The notes below the pieces were generated by a model that did not search any database, was not told where the DNA came from, and saw only the letters and a list, made by a program, of their open reading frames with translations. A stretch of DNA of 64,000 nucleotides from Leptolyngbya ohadii IS1 (GTDB taxonomy: Bacteria; Cyanobacteriota; Cyanobacteriia; Elainellales; Elainellaceae): contig NZ_NKFP01000006.1 of NCBI RefSeq assembly GCF_002215035.1, forward strand, positions 1,066,530 to 1,130,529, given 5' to 3'. Both the position numbers and the translations under genes were made by a program. Within the stretch, counting starts at the first letter, position 1, and every line of letters starts with the position of its first letter. Of this stretch, positions 24,198 to 33,308 are shown one piece after another.

Positions 24198-24824
24198 CTA
24201 AATCATCCGACTATCCTTTCCGTAAGCCTGCCACGCTAGATCTACCAGCCCATTTACAATTGCTGCTGCGACCACCGCACTGCCTTTGCGTCCTTCGATC
24301 CGGATGTGGGGCACGAGGGAGTCCTTCAAGCGCTTCACCGCTTCATCTACTCCCAAAAATCCGGCAGGGGTTCCAATTACCAGGGCAGGCTTAATTTCTT
24401 CTGCCTCAATTAATTTCACCAGCTCCACCAGGGCAGTTTGCGCCTGTCCGATGACAAAAATGCCTTCGGGATAACGTTTTGCCAGCGTTTCGATGCCCCA
24501 GGCAACGCGGGTTTTTTCGCGCTGGGGACGGGTATGGGCATCCATGCTGCAATAGACCGGGTTGGCAAAGGTGCTTTGAATAATGGGAGTAATGCCCACC
24601 TGCACCATTGGCACATCAACCACGATCGTACTGCGGGCGGCAAGGGCAGCAGCGCCTCCCTGAAGTGCCTGATCGGAAAAGCGAATTAAAGACTTGTACT
24701 CGAAGTCAGCCGTAGCGTAGATAATTCGCCGAACAATTTCATACTCCGAAGGTGAAAAGGAATGCTCACCGATTTCGGTATCAATGACTCTAAGACTTTC
24801 AGCATCGGTGATGTGCCACTCCAT
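24198..24824 (-). CDS. cobH: Precorrin-8X methylmutase
   Basis: 208 residues, full length for CobH/CbiC, which moves the C-11 methyl group to C-12 to give hydrogenobyrinate or its cobalt form in corrin (vitamin B12) synthesis. Motifs: RIIYATADFEYKSLIRFSD, DVPMVQVGI, IGTPAGFLGVDEAVKRL and the Lys/Gly-rich GRKGSAVVAAAIVNGL near the end. No other corrin gene lies in the window. It ends about 100 bases from the convergent membrane-protein gene. Confidence 0.92.
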   Translation of the reverse strand: MEWHITDAESLRVIDTEIGEHSFSPSEYEIVRRIIYATADFEYKSLIRFSDQALQGGAAALAARSTIVVDVPMVQVGITPIIQSTFANPVYCSMDAHTRPQREKTRVAWGIETLAKRYPEGIFVIGQAQTALVELVKLIEAEEIKPALVIGTPAGFLGVDEAVKRLKDSLVPHIRIEGRKGSAVVAAAIVNGLVDLAWQAYGKDSRMI

Positions 24825-25147
24825 CGCTACCCCGAAAATACGAGCTATCGCCCAATCTAGATCATGCTGGACTGTAAACCTGCTAAATCATACGCGCAAT
24901 TGGCGCTGCTGTCCAAGACAGTGTTGCCGACCCCCATCAGGCTCGACCAGCGTGACCCAATGCGCGATCGGCATTCCTTTTTAACAGATTTCTTCAGATT
25001 CCGAATCTCTGAAGCCTTAAGTCCTGCAACCCTTCGTGCTCAAAGCTAGATCAGATTGTCTTCCGAGGGCTTGAAATGGCTTAAACTTCCTAACCCCGCC
25101 TGAAGTTTTCAAGTCTAGTTCCTAAGTCTAATTCTTGAGTTTAATTC
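24825..25147. other. Intergenic, nothing recognised
   Basis: 323 bases between cobH and psb32, both on the minus strand. The psb32-proximal part has AAGTCTAGTTCCTAAGTCTA-like short repeats. No gene or clear terminator was seen. Confidence 0.5.
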
Positions 25148-25966
25148 TCAAGTCTCAGAAGCAGAAGATGCATTCAGCATAGGAGACAGGTAGGCTACCA
25201 GTGCGCCCAGCATAAATCCAGCAATGTTGCGAAAGAGGGGCAACCAATCGGAGGTGCGAGTCACAACAGGACCAATGCCGAACGCAATAAATAGGATGCC
25301 CCAGAGCGGCGAGAAAATTAGCGCCCACTGCCAGGAAAAGCCCTGCTTACTTCCACGCGGCTGAGCGGCAAAGCCAAACACCACGCCGCCGATCAAAGAC
25401 GTGATCAGGGTGAGAATCCATTGTTCCTTGGGTAGTCCTGGCACCACCTGACAGCCCCCCTGCCGAATGCAGGTCTTAATCGAGTCCAGTGCGCCCAGAA
25501 TCGAAGCATCTTCCCCGTTCTCCCGCACAAAAAACTGATTGCCGTAGCGGGTTTGCAGTTCAATCCAGAAGGTGCGGGGCATGAGATTAAAGAGGTCATC
25601 GCCCACACTAAAGTTCAGCAAATTGCCGCCGCGCGGGTCAGCAACCAGCATGACGCTGTGATCGTCCAGCCCCCAAAACTCCTTAACGGCGCGTCCCGGT
25701 GTGCGATCGTACTGGGTAAGCACACGCAGCTTCCAGCCCGTCTCCGCCTCAAATGTTGCTAAATCTTGCTCTAATGTCTCCTGCTGAGTGGTGGTTAGGG
25801 AGTCTGCTAGATCGATCACCGGAGTTTGATAATTAGGCAGCAAATCGGGATTGTCGTATGCCTGTGCCACGGGAGCGATCGACCAGGACAACACAGTAAT
25901 GAGTAATCCTGCTAGAACGCTAAACAAAACTCGAACCGGGTAGGTTTTCTCAGCTGGGTTGGACAT
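25148..25966 (-). CDS. psb32: Psb32-like TPM domain thylakoid protein
   Basis: 272 residues. An N-terminal signal/membrane segment (about 12-36, ending AQAYDNPDLLPN) targets it to the thylakoid lumen or periplasm. A TPM domain follows (about 45-185: VIDLADSLTTTQQETLEQDL, GWKLRVLTQYDRTPGRAVKEFW, NLLNFSVGDD), then two C-terminal transmembrane helices. This layout matches cyanobacterial Psb32, linked to protection and repair of photosystem II. Length is normal. Confidence 0.85.
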   Translation of the reverse strand: MSNPAEKTYPVRVLFSVLAGLLITVLSWSIAPVAQAYDNPDLLPNYQTPVIDLADSLTTTQQETLEQDLATFEAETGWKLRVLTQYDRTPGRAVKEFWGLDDHSVMLVADPRGGNLLNFSVGDDLFNLMPRTFWIELQTRYGNQFFVRENGEDASILGALDSIKTCIRQGGCQVVPGLPKEQWILTLITSLIGGVVFGFAAQPRGSKQGFSWQWALIFSPLWGILFIAFGIGPVVTRTSDWLPLFRNIAGFMLGALVAYLSPMLNASSASET

Positions 25967-26220
25967 TGATGGGATTTAGAGATTGCTTGCAGTGGGGAAA
26001 ATAGAAGCCAGAACCCAAGAGGGAGCCAAACGGCTAGCCAAAAGAGCAGGCGGGTAGTGAGGCTTTATGGCGGCACAGAAAATGAGAGCGATCGAATCCT
26101 GTGCTTAATATTTGTTTACCTTAATCTAATAATAATCATACTAGGGGGCAATCCCAGTGCCGTCAACGGTTTCCTTATTTCCCGATCGATGGCTGTGCTT
26201 CTGTGCCTACCGCCATACAT

Positions 26221-26249
26221 AAAAGCCCCCGGCTGACCTGAACCGGGGG
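26221..26249 (-). terminator. Rho-independent terminator, minus strand
   Basis: Arms CCCCCGG (26226-26232) and CCGGGGG (26243-26249), followed on the minus strand by CTTTTATG. Confidence 0.65.
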
Positions 26250-26361
26250 ACTTCTCTGGAGTAAGGGGCACTTGCCTGATTGTGACGAAGAGTTAATGAG
26301 CTGACACTCTAGCTAAAGGCATATTCTCTCTACGCTGAAGAGAAAAGAGGGATAGGCAAAT

Positions 26362-26392
26362 AAAATCCCCCAACCTACAGGCTAGCTGGGGG
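26362..26392 (-). terminator. Rho-independent terminator, minus strand
   Basis: Arms CCCCCA (26367-26372) and TGGGGG (26387-26392), followed on the minus strand by ATTTTATTT. It probably ends the ybjQ-type transcript, 235 bases downstream of its stop. Confidence 0.65.
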
Positions 26393-26627
26393 AAAATGGA
26401 TTCACTATTTCGTCAAAAGCATATCCGAAAAATGAAGGAAACCTTAATCTGCCTTAGGGTAGATTTCAGGGCGATCGTTTCTGTACAAGTCATCAGAAAG
26501 ACTTTATATTAATAAGCTTCGTGGATCAGATTGCATGAGAGTACTGCCTGCTGTCCCTGGCTGTTAACCCTACTGCTGACTCTAACTAATGTTGTTAATC
26601 CTGCTGGGATAATTCTACTGAGGAATC

Positions 26628-26963
26628 CTACTGGGGCGACTGAAAATAGACGGCTGTGCCCGTTGCTGTGATCAGCAGGAGGCTCCCCGAATTGTCCAGG
26701 CTAATCGTTCCCGTATCGACCCTGATTCCGATGACGGCATTGGCTCCCAGCCGCTCTGCCCGTCTTGCAAGTTCCTCCAGGGCTTCCTGCTGTCCCCGTT
26801 CAAACACCCGCTCATAGCTGGCAGTCCGTCCGCCAATAATGTCCCGAATTCCGGCAAAGAAATCGCGCAGGGCATTCGCGCCATACACTACTTCTGCCGT
26901 CACGACGCCTAAATAGGACTGGACGATCGCCCCTTGAATGACATCGGTTGTTGATAAAATCAT
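26628..26963 (-). CDS. YbjQ/UPF0145 family protein
   Basis: 111 residues covering the whole YbjQ (UPF0145) domain, with the segments GVVTAEVVYGANALRDFFAGIRDIIGGR, LARRAERLGANAVIGIRVD and a C-terminal beta strand ITATGTAVYF. The family is sometimes called heavy-metal binding, but the role is unproven and there is no Cys here. Soluble. Divergent from the TPR gene, 36 bases apart. Confidence 0.85.
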   Translation of the reverse strand: MILSTTDVIQGAIVQSYLGVVTAEVVYGANALRDFFAGIRDIIGGRTASYERVFERGQQEALEELARRAERLGANAVIGIRVDTGTISLDNSGSLLLITATGTAVYFQSPQ

Positions 26964-26999
26964 CTATTGGCTATCCTCACATGAACAAGTTGATTCTAA

Positions 27000-28118
27000 A
27001 TGAACTTCTCATTCCTGCGTCGTCCGACTTTGTTTGCCGTCGGTGTTCTGTTTTCTGCCAGCTTGGTGAGTCTGTCGCCTCTGCCGAATATGGCTCAGCC
27101 TGCTATGGCTCAGTCCACTGCTGCAAATAACGACGAGCGACTGAATCGACTGTTTGAACAGGGGCAAACCTCCGTTCAGGCAGGCAATTTGCCCCAGGCG
27201 ATCGAAATCTATCAGCAAGCCGCTCAGATTGCGCCGGATAATGCCCGGATTTTTTCAGCGATCGGTTTTCTTCAGGCACGGCAGGGAAACTTTCAAGCCG
27301 CCGCAGAAGCCTATCAGCGAGCCGTTTCTCTGGAATCCGACAATGCAGACTTCCACTACGCCCTGGGTTTCAGTCAGGCGAGTCTGGGCAATTATCAGGC
27401 GGCAGCGCAGTCCTACGAACGGGCAACCCAGCTCGATCGCGACAATGTCGATGCCTATTTGGGGCTGGGGGTTGTGCTGTCCCGGCAGGGCAATCTAGAA
27501 GGCGCGATTTCAGCCTATCGGCGGGTGCTGGCGCTGCGTCCTAACAATGCGCGAATCTATGAGTCGATCGGTGCAGCCTATCTGCAAAAAGGCGATTACC
27601 AGGATGCGCTTCAGGCGCTTCAGCAGGCGGCTCGTCTGGATGCTCGACGCGGCACGATTCAGCTGAATTTGGGCGTGGCACTCCTGAATCTGGGCAACAC
27701 GCAGGAAGGCATGGATGCCCTGAAGCGAGCAGCGGATCTGGAACCTCGAAACGGCATGATCCGGATGCAGATTGGCGATGTCTATCAGGCGCAGGGCAAC
27801 GTGGATCAGGCGATCACCCTCTACCAGCAGGCAATTTCCGTCCAGCCTGACCTCAAGGAGGCATACGTAGAGCTGGGTGAGCTTTATCTGAGTCAGCAAA
27901 ACTATCTGATGGCGATCGTCACCTACCGGGAACTGACTGACCTGGCACCCCAGGATGCGGATGCTTATTTCTATCTGGGGCAGGCACTCCAGGGGCGGAA
28001 CCGTACCGATGAGGCGATCGCCGCGTTTCAAAAAGCCCGTGACCTCTACGAGCAGCAAAACAATCGGGATGGTCTGGCTCAGGTCGAAGCAGCGCTGGAC
28101 AAGCTAGGACAGGGGTAG
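27000..28118 (+). CDS. Secreted or periplasmic TPR protein
   Basis: 372 residues. A Sec-type signal peptide (basic MNFSFLRRP, hydrophobic core, cleavage probably after AMAQS near residue 39) precedes about nine tandem tetratricopeptide repeats spanning residues 45-370, with typical NLGVALLNLGNTQEGMDAL and AYLGLGVVLSRQGNLEGAI units. TPR arrays hold protein complexes together; the partner is unknown. ATG 27000 gives the good signal peptide. Confidence 0.85.
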   Translation: MNFSFLRRPTLFAVGVLFSASLVSLSPLPNMAQPAMAQSTAANNDERLNRLFEQGQTSVQAGNLPQAIEIYQQAAQIAPDNARIFSAIGFLQARQGNFQAAAEAYQRAVSLESDNADFHYALGFSQASLGNYQAAAQSYERATQLDRDNVDAYLGLGVVLSRQGNLEGAISAYRRVLALRPNNARIYESIGAAYLQKGDYQDALQALQQAARLDARRGTIQLNLGVALLNLGNTQEGMDALKRAADLEPRNGMIRMQIGDVYQAQGNVDQAITLYQQAISVQPDLKEAYVELGELYLSQQNYLMAIVTYRELTDLAPQDADAYFYLGQALQGRNRTDEAIAAFQKARDLYEQQNNRDGLAQVEAALDKLGQG

Positions 28119-28308
28119 CCAGAGTCACAGCAAACGGCGGCTAAAGTTCCAACTTTGGGTAACTGCCAGAGTTCGGGGAAATATGGCATCCTTAATCCAT
28201 ATCTTCCTGGAGAATTTTGCTGAACATTTTCCAATCGTTTGCTTCTAGCGAATCGTCTTGTTCTAGCATCATTCCTTTCGGACTCTCCAGCCTGTTCACT
28301 TGCATCCT

Positions 28309-29427
28309 ATGTTTCAAGCCCTCAGCCGTGCCCCACGCTTTCTAACCTGGGGATTGGCGTTTCCCCTTCTGTTCCTCAATGGTTGGCTGCTGCTGCTCGT
28401 CGTTCGCGAACTGGAGCCACTGGTTAGCATCCTGATCTCTGCTACGGTCATTGCTTTTCTGCTGGACTATCCGATTCGGTTCCTGGCACAGCTCAATATG
28501 CCGCGCGGCATTTCGGTGACGCTGGTTTTTCTGGTGTTCATTATTCTGCTGATTACGCTGGGCTTTTTCCTGGGTCCGCTGATTTTGCGGCAGGCAAACG
28601 AACTGCTAACCCGGCTTCCTGAATGGATTGAATCGGGCAGACAGCAGTTAAATAGCCTGGAGACCTGGGCAGCGGAGCAGCAGTTGCCGATCGATATCCG
28701 CGAGAACGTGGTGCAAAACATTGCTCAGTTGGGCGACCGGCTCACGCGCACTTTGAGACTGTTCACCGGGCAGTTGGTGAGCCTGGTATTTGGGGCGATC
28801 GGCAGTATTGTGAATGTGTTTCTGACGATCGTATTTGCGGCGTTTCTGGTGCTGCGGGGCGAAAGCCTGTGGACAGGGCTGCTCAGCTGGCTTCCAGCGC
28901 AGTGGAACGCCCAGATTCGGGAATTTCTGCCGGAGAACTTCGAGCGGTTTATTGTGGGTCAGGTCACGCTGGCAACTATTCTGAGCGTTGAGCAAACGAC
29001 GCTGCTGTTTATTCTGGGGGTGCCGCTGGCGCTGCTGTTTGGCGTGGTGATTGGTGCCTGTAGTCTGGTACCGCTGGGCGGTGTCACCAGCATTATTGTC
29101 GTGAGTCTCCTGCTTGCCCTGCAAAATTTCTGGCTGGGTGTCAAGGTACTGCTGATTGCGCTGATCGTCCTTCAAATTAACGACAACGTGGTGGGTCCGC
29201 GCATCATCGGCGACATTACGGGACTGAATCCTGTCTGGATGCTAATTTCCCTGTTTATTGGCTTAAAGATTGCGGGTGCCCTGGGGCTGATTATTGCCGT
29301 GCCGATCGCCAGCTTTATTAAGGAAACGGGCGATCGGGTTCGGGCATCAAAGTTTGACCCCCTGGCAACTGCCCCTCCTGCCACGCTGATGGTGGATACG
29401 CCAGAACAGCCGCTTCCCAAGAAATAA
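28309..29427 (+). CDS. AI-2E family transporter (membrane permease)
   Basis: About 372 residues with the layout of the AI-2E/PerM family: hydrophobic N-terminal segments (about 10-75), a soluble amphipathic middle (about 85-145), then five or six helices, with the conserved GACSLVPLGGVTSIIV and INDNVVGPRIIGDITGLNP signatures. The family includes Na+/H+ antiporters and the TqsA quorum-signal exporter, so the substrate is open. ATG 28309 is preferred to the in-frame TTG 28300. Confidence 0.85.
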   Translation: MFQALSRAPRFLTWGLAFPLLFLNGWLLLLVVRELEPLVSILISATVIAFLLDYPIRFLAQLNMPRGISVTLVFLVFIILLITLGFFLGPLILRQANELLTRLPEWIESGRQQLNSLETWAAEQQLPIDIRENVVQNIAQLGDRLTRTLRLFTGQLVSLVFGAIGSIVNVFLTIVFAAFLVLRGESLWTGLLSWLPAQWNAQIREFLPENFERFIVGQVTLATILSVEQTTLLFILGVPLALLFGVVIGACSLVPLGGVTSIIVVSLLLALQNFWLGVKVLLIALIVLQINDNVVGPRIIGDITGLNPVWMLISLFIGLKIAGALGLIIAVPIASFIKETGDRVRASKFDPLATAPPATLMVDTPEQPLPKK

Positions 29428-29444
29428 GGGCTTAAGCGAAGAGC

Positions 29445-29780
29445 TTAGGGGGATGGCGCTACCGAGAAGGAATTGCCGCAGCCGCAGCTTTGCACCGCGT
29501 TGGGATTATGAAAGCGAAAGCCGCCGCCCATCAGGTCTTCGGTGTAGTCCAGCATCAGTCCATCCAGGTAGGGCAAACTGTGGGCATCCACCACAATCTC
29601 TACCCCATCACAGCGCACCACCTGATCGCCTGCCTGCATCTGCTCATCAAGCGCCAGCACATAGTACAAATCTGCACAGCCTCCTGCCTCTACACTCAGA
29701 CGAAATAAGGGGCGAACATGGGCAGACTGTGCCTGGATGCGGTTAACCTCGGTGACGGCTGCTGAACTTAGGTGGATCAT
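29445..29780 (-). CDS. HesB/IscA-type iron-sulfur cluster assembly protein
   Basis: 111 residues with the A-type scaffold signature: one Cys in EAGGCADLYY and two in the C-terminal QSCGCGNSF, the three cysteines that hold iron or a [2Fe-2S] cluster. HFRFHNP-type context before the last pair is normal. It either carries clusters to target proteins or assists SUF assembly. No other suf or isc gene is near. Convergent with the AI-2E gene. Confidence 0.9.
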   Translation of the reverse strand: MIHLSSAAVTEVNRIQAQSAHVRPLFRLSVEAGGCADLYYVLALDEQMQAGDQVVRCDGVEIVVDAHSLPYLDGLMLDYTEDLMGGGFRFHNPNAVQSCGCGNSFSVAPSP

Positions 29781-29871
29781 CTTCCTTGACTGTCTTAACT
29801 GTTATCAGGTGTTTTTATCGTTCACTATCTTACTGCGATCGATTTTTCCCTATCTAGAGTAGTTAAGACAT

Positions 29872-29892
29872 AAAAAAGGGGCATACTGCCCC
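29872..29892 (-). terminator. Rho-independent terminator of the cupin gene
   Basis: Stem GGGGCA (29878-29883) and TGCCCC (29887-29892); on the minus strand a run of six T follows. It lies 70 bases past the stop of the mannose-phosphate-isomerase-like gene. Confidence 0.8.
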
Positions 29893-29962
29893 AGAGCCAA
29901 CGACTCATTTTTAACTTGTTCAAGGAGCGATTGCCCAGATCAAACGAAATCAGGCAAATAGG

Positions 29963-30379
29963 CTATTTTTCGCGGGCGTAGTCGTCCTGGAAACGAATAA
30001 TGTCATCCTCGCCCAGGTACTCGCCGTTCTGCACTTCGATCAGAACCAGGGGAATTACGCCGGGGTTTTCCAGGCGGTGCTGAGTGCAGGCGGGAACATA
30101 GGTGGATTGATTGCAGAACACGAGCTTTTCTTCGTCGCCGCAAATCACCTTTGCTGTACCGGATACCACGATCCAGTGTTCGCTGCGGTGGTGGTGCATT
30201 TGCAGGCTGAGGCGATGTCCTGGTTTTACCTCAATCCGCTTAATCTTGTAGCCCTGTCCCTCCTCCAGAACCGTAAACGCTCCCCAGGGGCGCAGTTCAG
30301 TTGCCGCGATGCTGGGTGCGTTTGCTGGGCTGGTCAGACTCAGGGTGGTAGATTTAGTTACTTCTTTGGCTTGAGCCAC
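29963..30379 (-). CDS. Mannose-6-phosphate isomerase type II-like cupin
   Basis: About 138 residues from GTG 30379; a GGAGGAAA ribosome site at 30386-30393 decides this start over a longer frame to 30478. The cupin domain resembles the C-terminal isomerase part of mannose-1-phosphate guanylyltransferase/phosphomannose isomerase: RPWGAFTVLEEGQGYKIKRI, HHHRSEHWIVVSGTAKV with metal-binding His/Glu, and STYVPACTQHRLENPG. It would interconvert mannose 6-phosphate and fructose 6-phosphate for cell-surface sugars. The guanylyltransferase half is absent. Confidence 0.85.
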   Translation of the reverse strand: MAQAKEVTKSTTLSLTSPANAPSIAATELRPWGAFTVLEEGQGYKIKRIEVKPGHRLSLQMHHHRSEHWIVVSGTAKVICGDEEKLVFCNQSTYVPACTQHRLENPGVIPLVLIEVQNGEYLGEDDIIRFQDDYAREK

Positions 30380-30703
30380 GGCGGTTTTCCTCCAATACGA
30401 CGAAGCGATCACAGAATTCTGAACGGCTAGAACGGTACGGTTAAAACGATGGCTGGAATCGGGATTACTCGATGGCAAGGAAAGCTATGAAAGCCGGAGC
30501 AGACTTCGCTTGAATTGTCATTCTGGGGTGAATATAGCAAAGCCCTTCGAGGGAGACCAAGCCTGGTATGGGGAATTCATCGAATTCACATCCGTTCTTC
30601 ACATCCGAATCAGGTAAGCTCAATTTGACTTCATGTTTTCCTCTCTGACAGAAATTCTGCTTGTTATTGCTATCACCTCTTGGTAGCAGGTATTACTGAG
30701 AAC

Positions 30704-32644
30704 CTAAAGCCGGGGCTGCACGAACACGCCAATGCCATTATGCACACGGGCTGCGGTACTGGCAGGGCGATCGATCAGCTGACCTCCCAGATAAAGGGAC
30801 GTAGAACTGCCGCCATCCAGGTTAAGCGCATTGACTGTGCCAAACTGCTGTACGATTCTGGCTGCCTCAGAAAGGGTGGGACCCGCTCCTCCAATGCGGT
30901 TATGCACGGTGATGAGCATGAGTTTACCCGTTCCGGTGGTGGCAATGACGCTGCGGGGAGCTGCCTGCTGAATAAAAGCAGTGGAAAACTGCTCTGCGGT
31001 GGGATTGAGCACAATCTGTCCGTCCAGCATCAGTACGGGACCACCGCCCAAAATCTGGCTATAGTTGCCAAAGTTATCTGGCGAAACGGTGAGTTCAGTC
31101 TGGACAGCCGTGCCAGCGGTAAGAGCCGACGCAGCATTTCTATCCGATCGCACGACGAGCAAGTAACCATCTGAGGGAATATTAACCGCCGTTTGTCCGG
31201 CAAGTCCCATCTGCTGCTGCCGCACGACACGATTATTCTGGACGGTGACAATCAGTTCGTTATTGATAATCGGCGTGTAGCTGGTGCCCCATTCCCGCGT
31301 GTACCGTGCTACGCCTGCATTGACAAAGCCGCTGTTCAAAGAACGCAGGGCAATTCGGTTGCCATTATCCGCGATCAGGGTTTCCTGGATGCTGAGTCGC
31401 CCGATCGCCACATCGCCATTTTCATTCCAGCCGATCGCTCCCCGATTCAAGATGGGACCAGACATCCAGCGTTCGTCGCGTCGGATTGCACCCAGGGGCA
31501 GCTGATTATTGCGGTTAAAAAATCCGCCGTTGATGGCTGCGGCTGCCTGCGATCGCTGTGCCGTCGTGACGAGGGGCTGGGTGCCCTTCATATCGGGATT
31601 GCCCCAGATTGGTCTTAGCTTCACTTCGGGGCTGCGAGGGTCAATTTCCAGCGCCACCACCGGAAAACGATTCGCGCCCAGGCTGACGTACTGCTGCGTC
31701 CAGCGCACTCCCGGCGACCAGGCAATGCTTTTTTCTTGCAGGGCATCCGGACGAATATCCACCAGAATTCGATTGGGGTTATTCAGTGACCAGACCCGCG
31801 ATTGGGCAGCATCCGCCATCCGAATCCGAATTACGGTGCGATCGCCGCTGCTCGCCACGCTAATTCCCCGCACATAGCCACCTGCGCGTCCCCGGAAACT
31901 TCTGACCAAGGCAGGATCGATCGGTGCGTTCACGGTAATGATCGCAGTCCCCCTTTCTTCGCTGATTTGCCAGGGGGTTGCCCGATCGAGATCGATGACC
32001 AGACGATCGCCCCAGGACTGCCGCCCCTGCCGCACAGAGAGGATTTTGGCATCGGGCGTGTTAATTTGCAGATTGGCTCCTGCGACCTGAACTTGCCAGC
32101 CAAACCGCTCCGCCAACTCCGAGATATTGAGATAGCGGTATTGCTCCGTGAGCCATGTGGACAGCTTCAGCGGAGAGCCTGTGCCGTCTGCTGTATTGGA
32201 GAACCACTCGACGGGCTGTTTGGTTTCGTCGCTGCTGCTAATCAGATTGACGCCAAATCCCCGGATCAGGGAGGCATCGCTGATGCCAATTTGCTGCTGT
32301 CGCTGACTCCAGACGGCATTGAGGGGACGACCGTTAAGCGTAATCTGCGTGCCCTGGCGGGTGAGCGGCACCGGGATAGATGCCTGCGCGATCGTCGGAA
32401 CCCAGGCAGGACTCAGGAATGCCCGCTGGGGAATGGGCTGCTCAAAGGTATCGGCAAAGCCCCGCTGGCGGGAAAGGGTCATCGAGAGGGCAACCACCAG
32501 CAGGGGAGCAGTCATAATCCAGTGAACCCTCCGGAGGCTGAAGGGCTGGGAAAGGTAAGTCGATCCGCCTTTGGCGGTTGCGCGGAGCGATCGCCGCTGG
32601 TGATGCCGACGACGACGATGGGTGCGAATTCGATGGTTTGTCAC
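30704..32644 (-). CDS. Phosphodiester glycosidase (NAGPA) domain protein with N-terminal AMIN-like regions
   Basis: 646 residues. The very basic N-terminus (RTHRRRRHHQRR) and hydrophobic segment (about 43-60) form a signal anchor. The middle (about 75-300) contains a copper-amine-oxidase-N-like part and an AMIN-like beta region (WGDRLVIDLDRATPW, IRIRMADAAQSRVWSL). The C-terminal third is the phosphodiester glycosidase domain: AAAINGGFFNRNNQLPLGAI, ILGGGPVLMLDG and ALNLDGGSSTSLYLGG. A periplasmic, wall- or polysaccharide-acting enzyme is likely; substrate unknown. Confidence 0.8.
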   Translation of the reverse strand: MTNHRIRTHRRRRHHQRRSLRATAKGGSTYLSQPFSLRRVHWIMTAPLLVVALSMTLSRQRGFADTFEQPIPQRAFLSPAWVPTIAQASIPVPLTRQGTQITLNGRPLNAVWSQRQQQIGISDASLIRGFGVNLISSSDETKQPVEWFSNTADGTGSPLKLSTWLTEQYRYLNISELAERFGWQVQVAGANLQINTPDAKILSVRQGRQSWGDRLVIDLDRATPWQISEERGTAIITVNAPIDPALVRSFRGRAGGYVRGISVASSGDRTVIRIRMADAAQSRVWSLNNPNRILVDIRPDALQEKSIAWSPGVRWTQQYVSLGANRFPVVALEIDPRSPEVKLRPIWGNPDMKGTQPLVTTAQRSQAAAAINGGFFNRNNQLPLGAIRRDERWMSGPILNRGAIGWNENGDVAIGRLSIQETLIADNGNRIALRSLNSGFVNAGVARYTREWGTSYTPIINNELIVTVQNNRVVRQQQMGLAGQTAVNIPSDGYLLVVRSDRNAASALTAGTAVQTELTVSPDNFGNYSQILGGGPVLMLDGQIVLNPTAEQFSTAFIQQAAPRSVIATTGTGKLMLITVHNRIGGAGPTLSEAARIVQQFGTVNALNLDGGSSTSLYLGGQLIDRPASTAARVHNGIGVFVQPRL

Positions 32645-33308
32645 GGTGTGAGGAGAGGAAAAGAGCGATTCAAAAACTAGGCGGTCAAAGAATTAGAAAG
32701 AAAATAAGGTTGCTCAACAGCATAGTTCCTTTCGTTTTAGATTTCCGCCGATCGTTTCAGGTTGCCGTCACACCGTTACAAATTGTTGTCATTGACCGTC
32801 AACCGTTTTGTTGCGGAATTTTCTCCCGCCGCTGGCTCCACTCCCCGATGTCAGCTAATCCTGAAAATTCAGCGTCAATATCCATAGAGATATAAAGTTC
32901 GCTTCATAATAGGAGAAGAAGGGTTACACACTCAGCTTCGATTCGTTGCGATCGTCCCCCGATCGGGAATGCTAAGACGAGACAGCCCTGAAATCAGGCA
33001 AATCAGCCCCCGTTGAGCGACTTGATCAGCCAGTTGCATAGAGAGGGACTGAGGTAAGGGATTGTCAAGGGCATTGAGTTTTTATAAGATCTTCACTCTG
33101 TCTATATTTATTTACGATTCGCCGTGCTGAGGCTTCTGAAAGGGTTGACCGGAGATCAGGGCGGTTGCTTAAAAGCGGGCGGCAGGTGAGATAAGTGCGA
33201 GACAGGGAACTGCGGCTGTCTGTACCCAGCGAATCCATACAACAGATTTGATCGACACAGATTTCTATCGACGGGCAAGTTTAATCACCTCATGGGAGTA
33301 GTTCAAGC
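32645..33308. other. Intergenic region upstream of glutamate synthase
   Basis: 664 bases between two divergent genes, with no protein gene or RNA recognised. AT content rises at 33080-33120. I looked for an NtcA-type GTA-N8-TAC site, expected for a nitrogen-assimilation gene, and did not find a convincing one by eye. Confidence 0.5.

Larger units (their letters stand above)
25967..26627. other. Gene-free stretch with two minus-strand terminators
   Basis: 661 bases between psb32 and the ybjQ-type gene. It holds two terminator hairpins facing the minus strand (26221-26249 and 26362-26392) and no convincing protein gene. The 110 bases between them could be a small RNA, but no promoter was assigned. 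Confidence 0.5.

Noticed and set aside
32645-33308. NtcA-binding site upstream of glutamate synthase
   Set aside because: Expected for such a gene, but no convincing GTA-N8-TAC with a spaced -10 box was found by eye.
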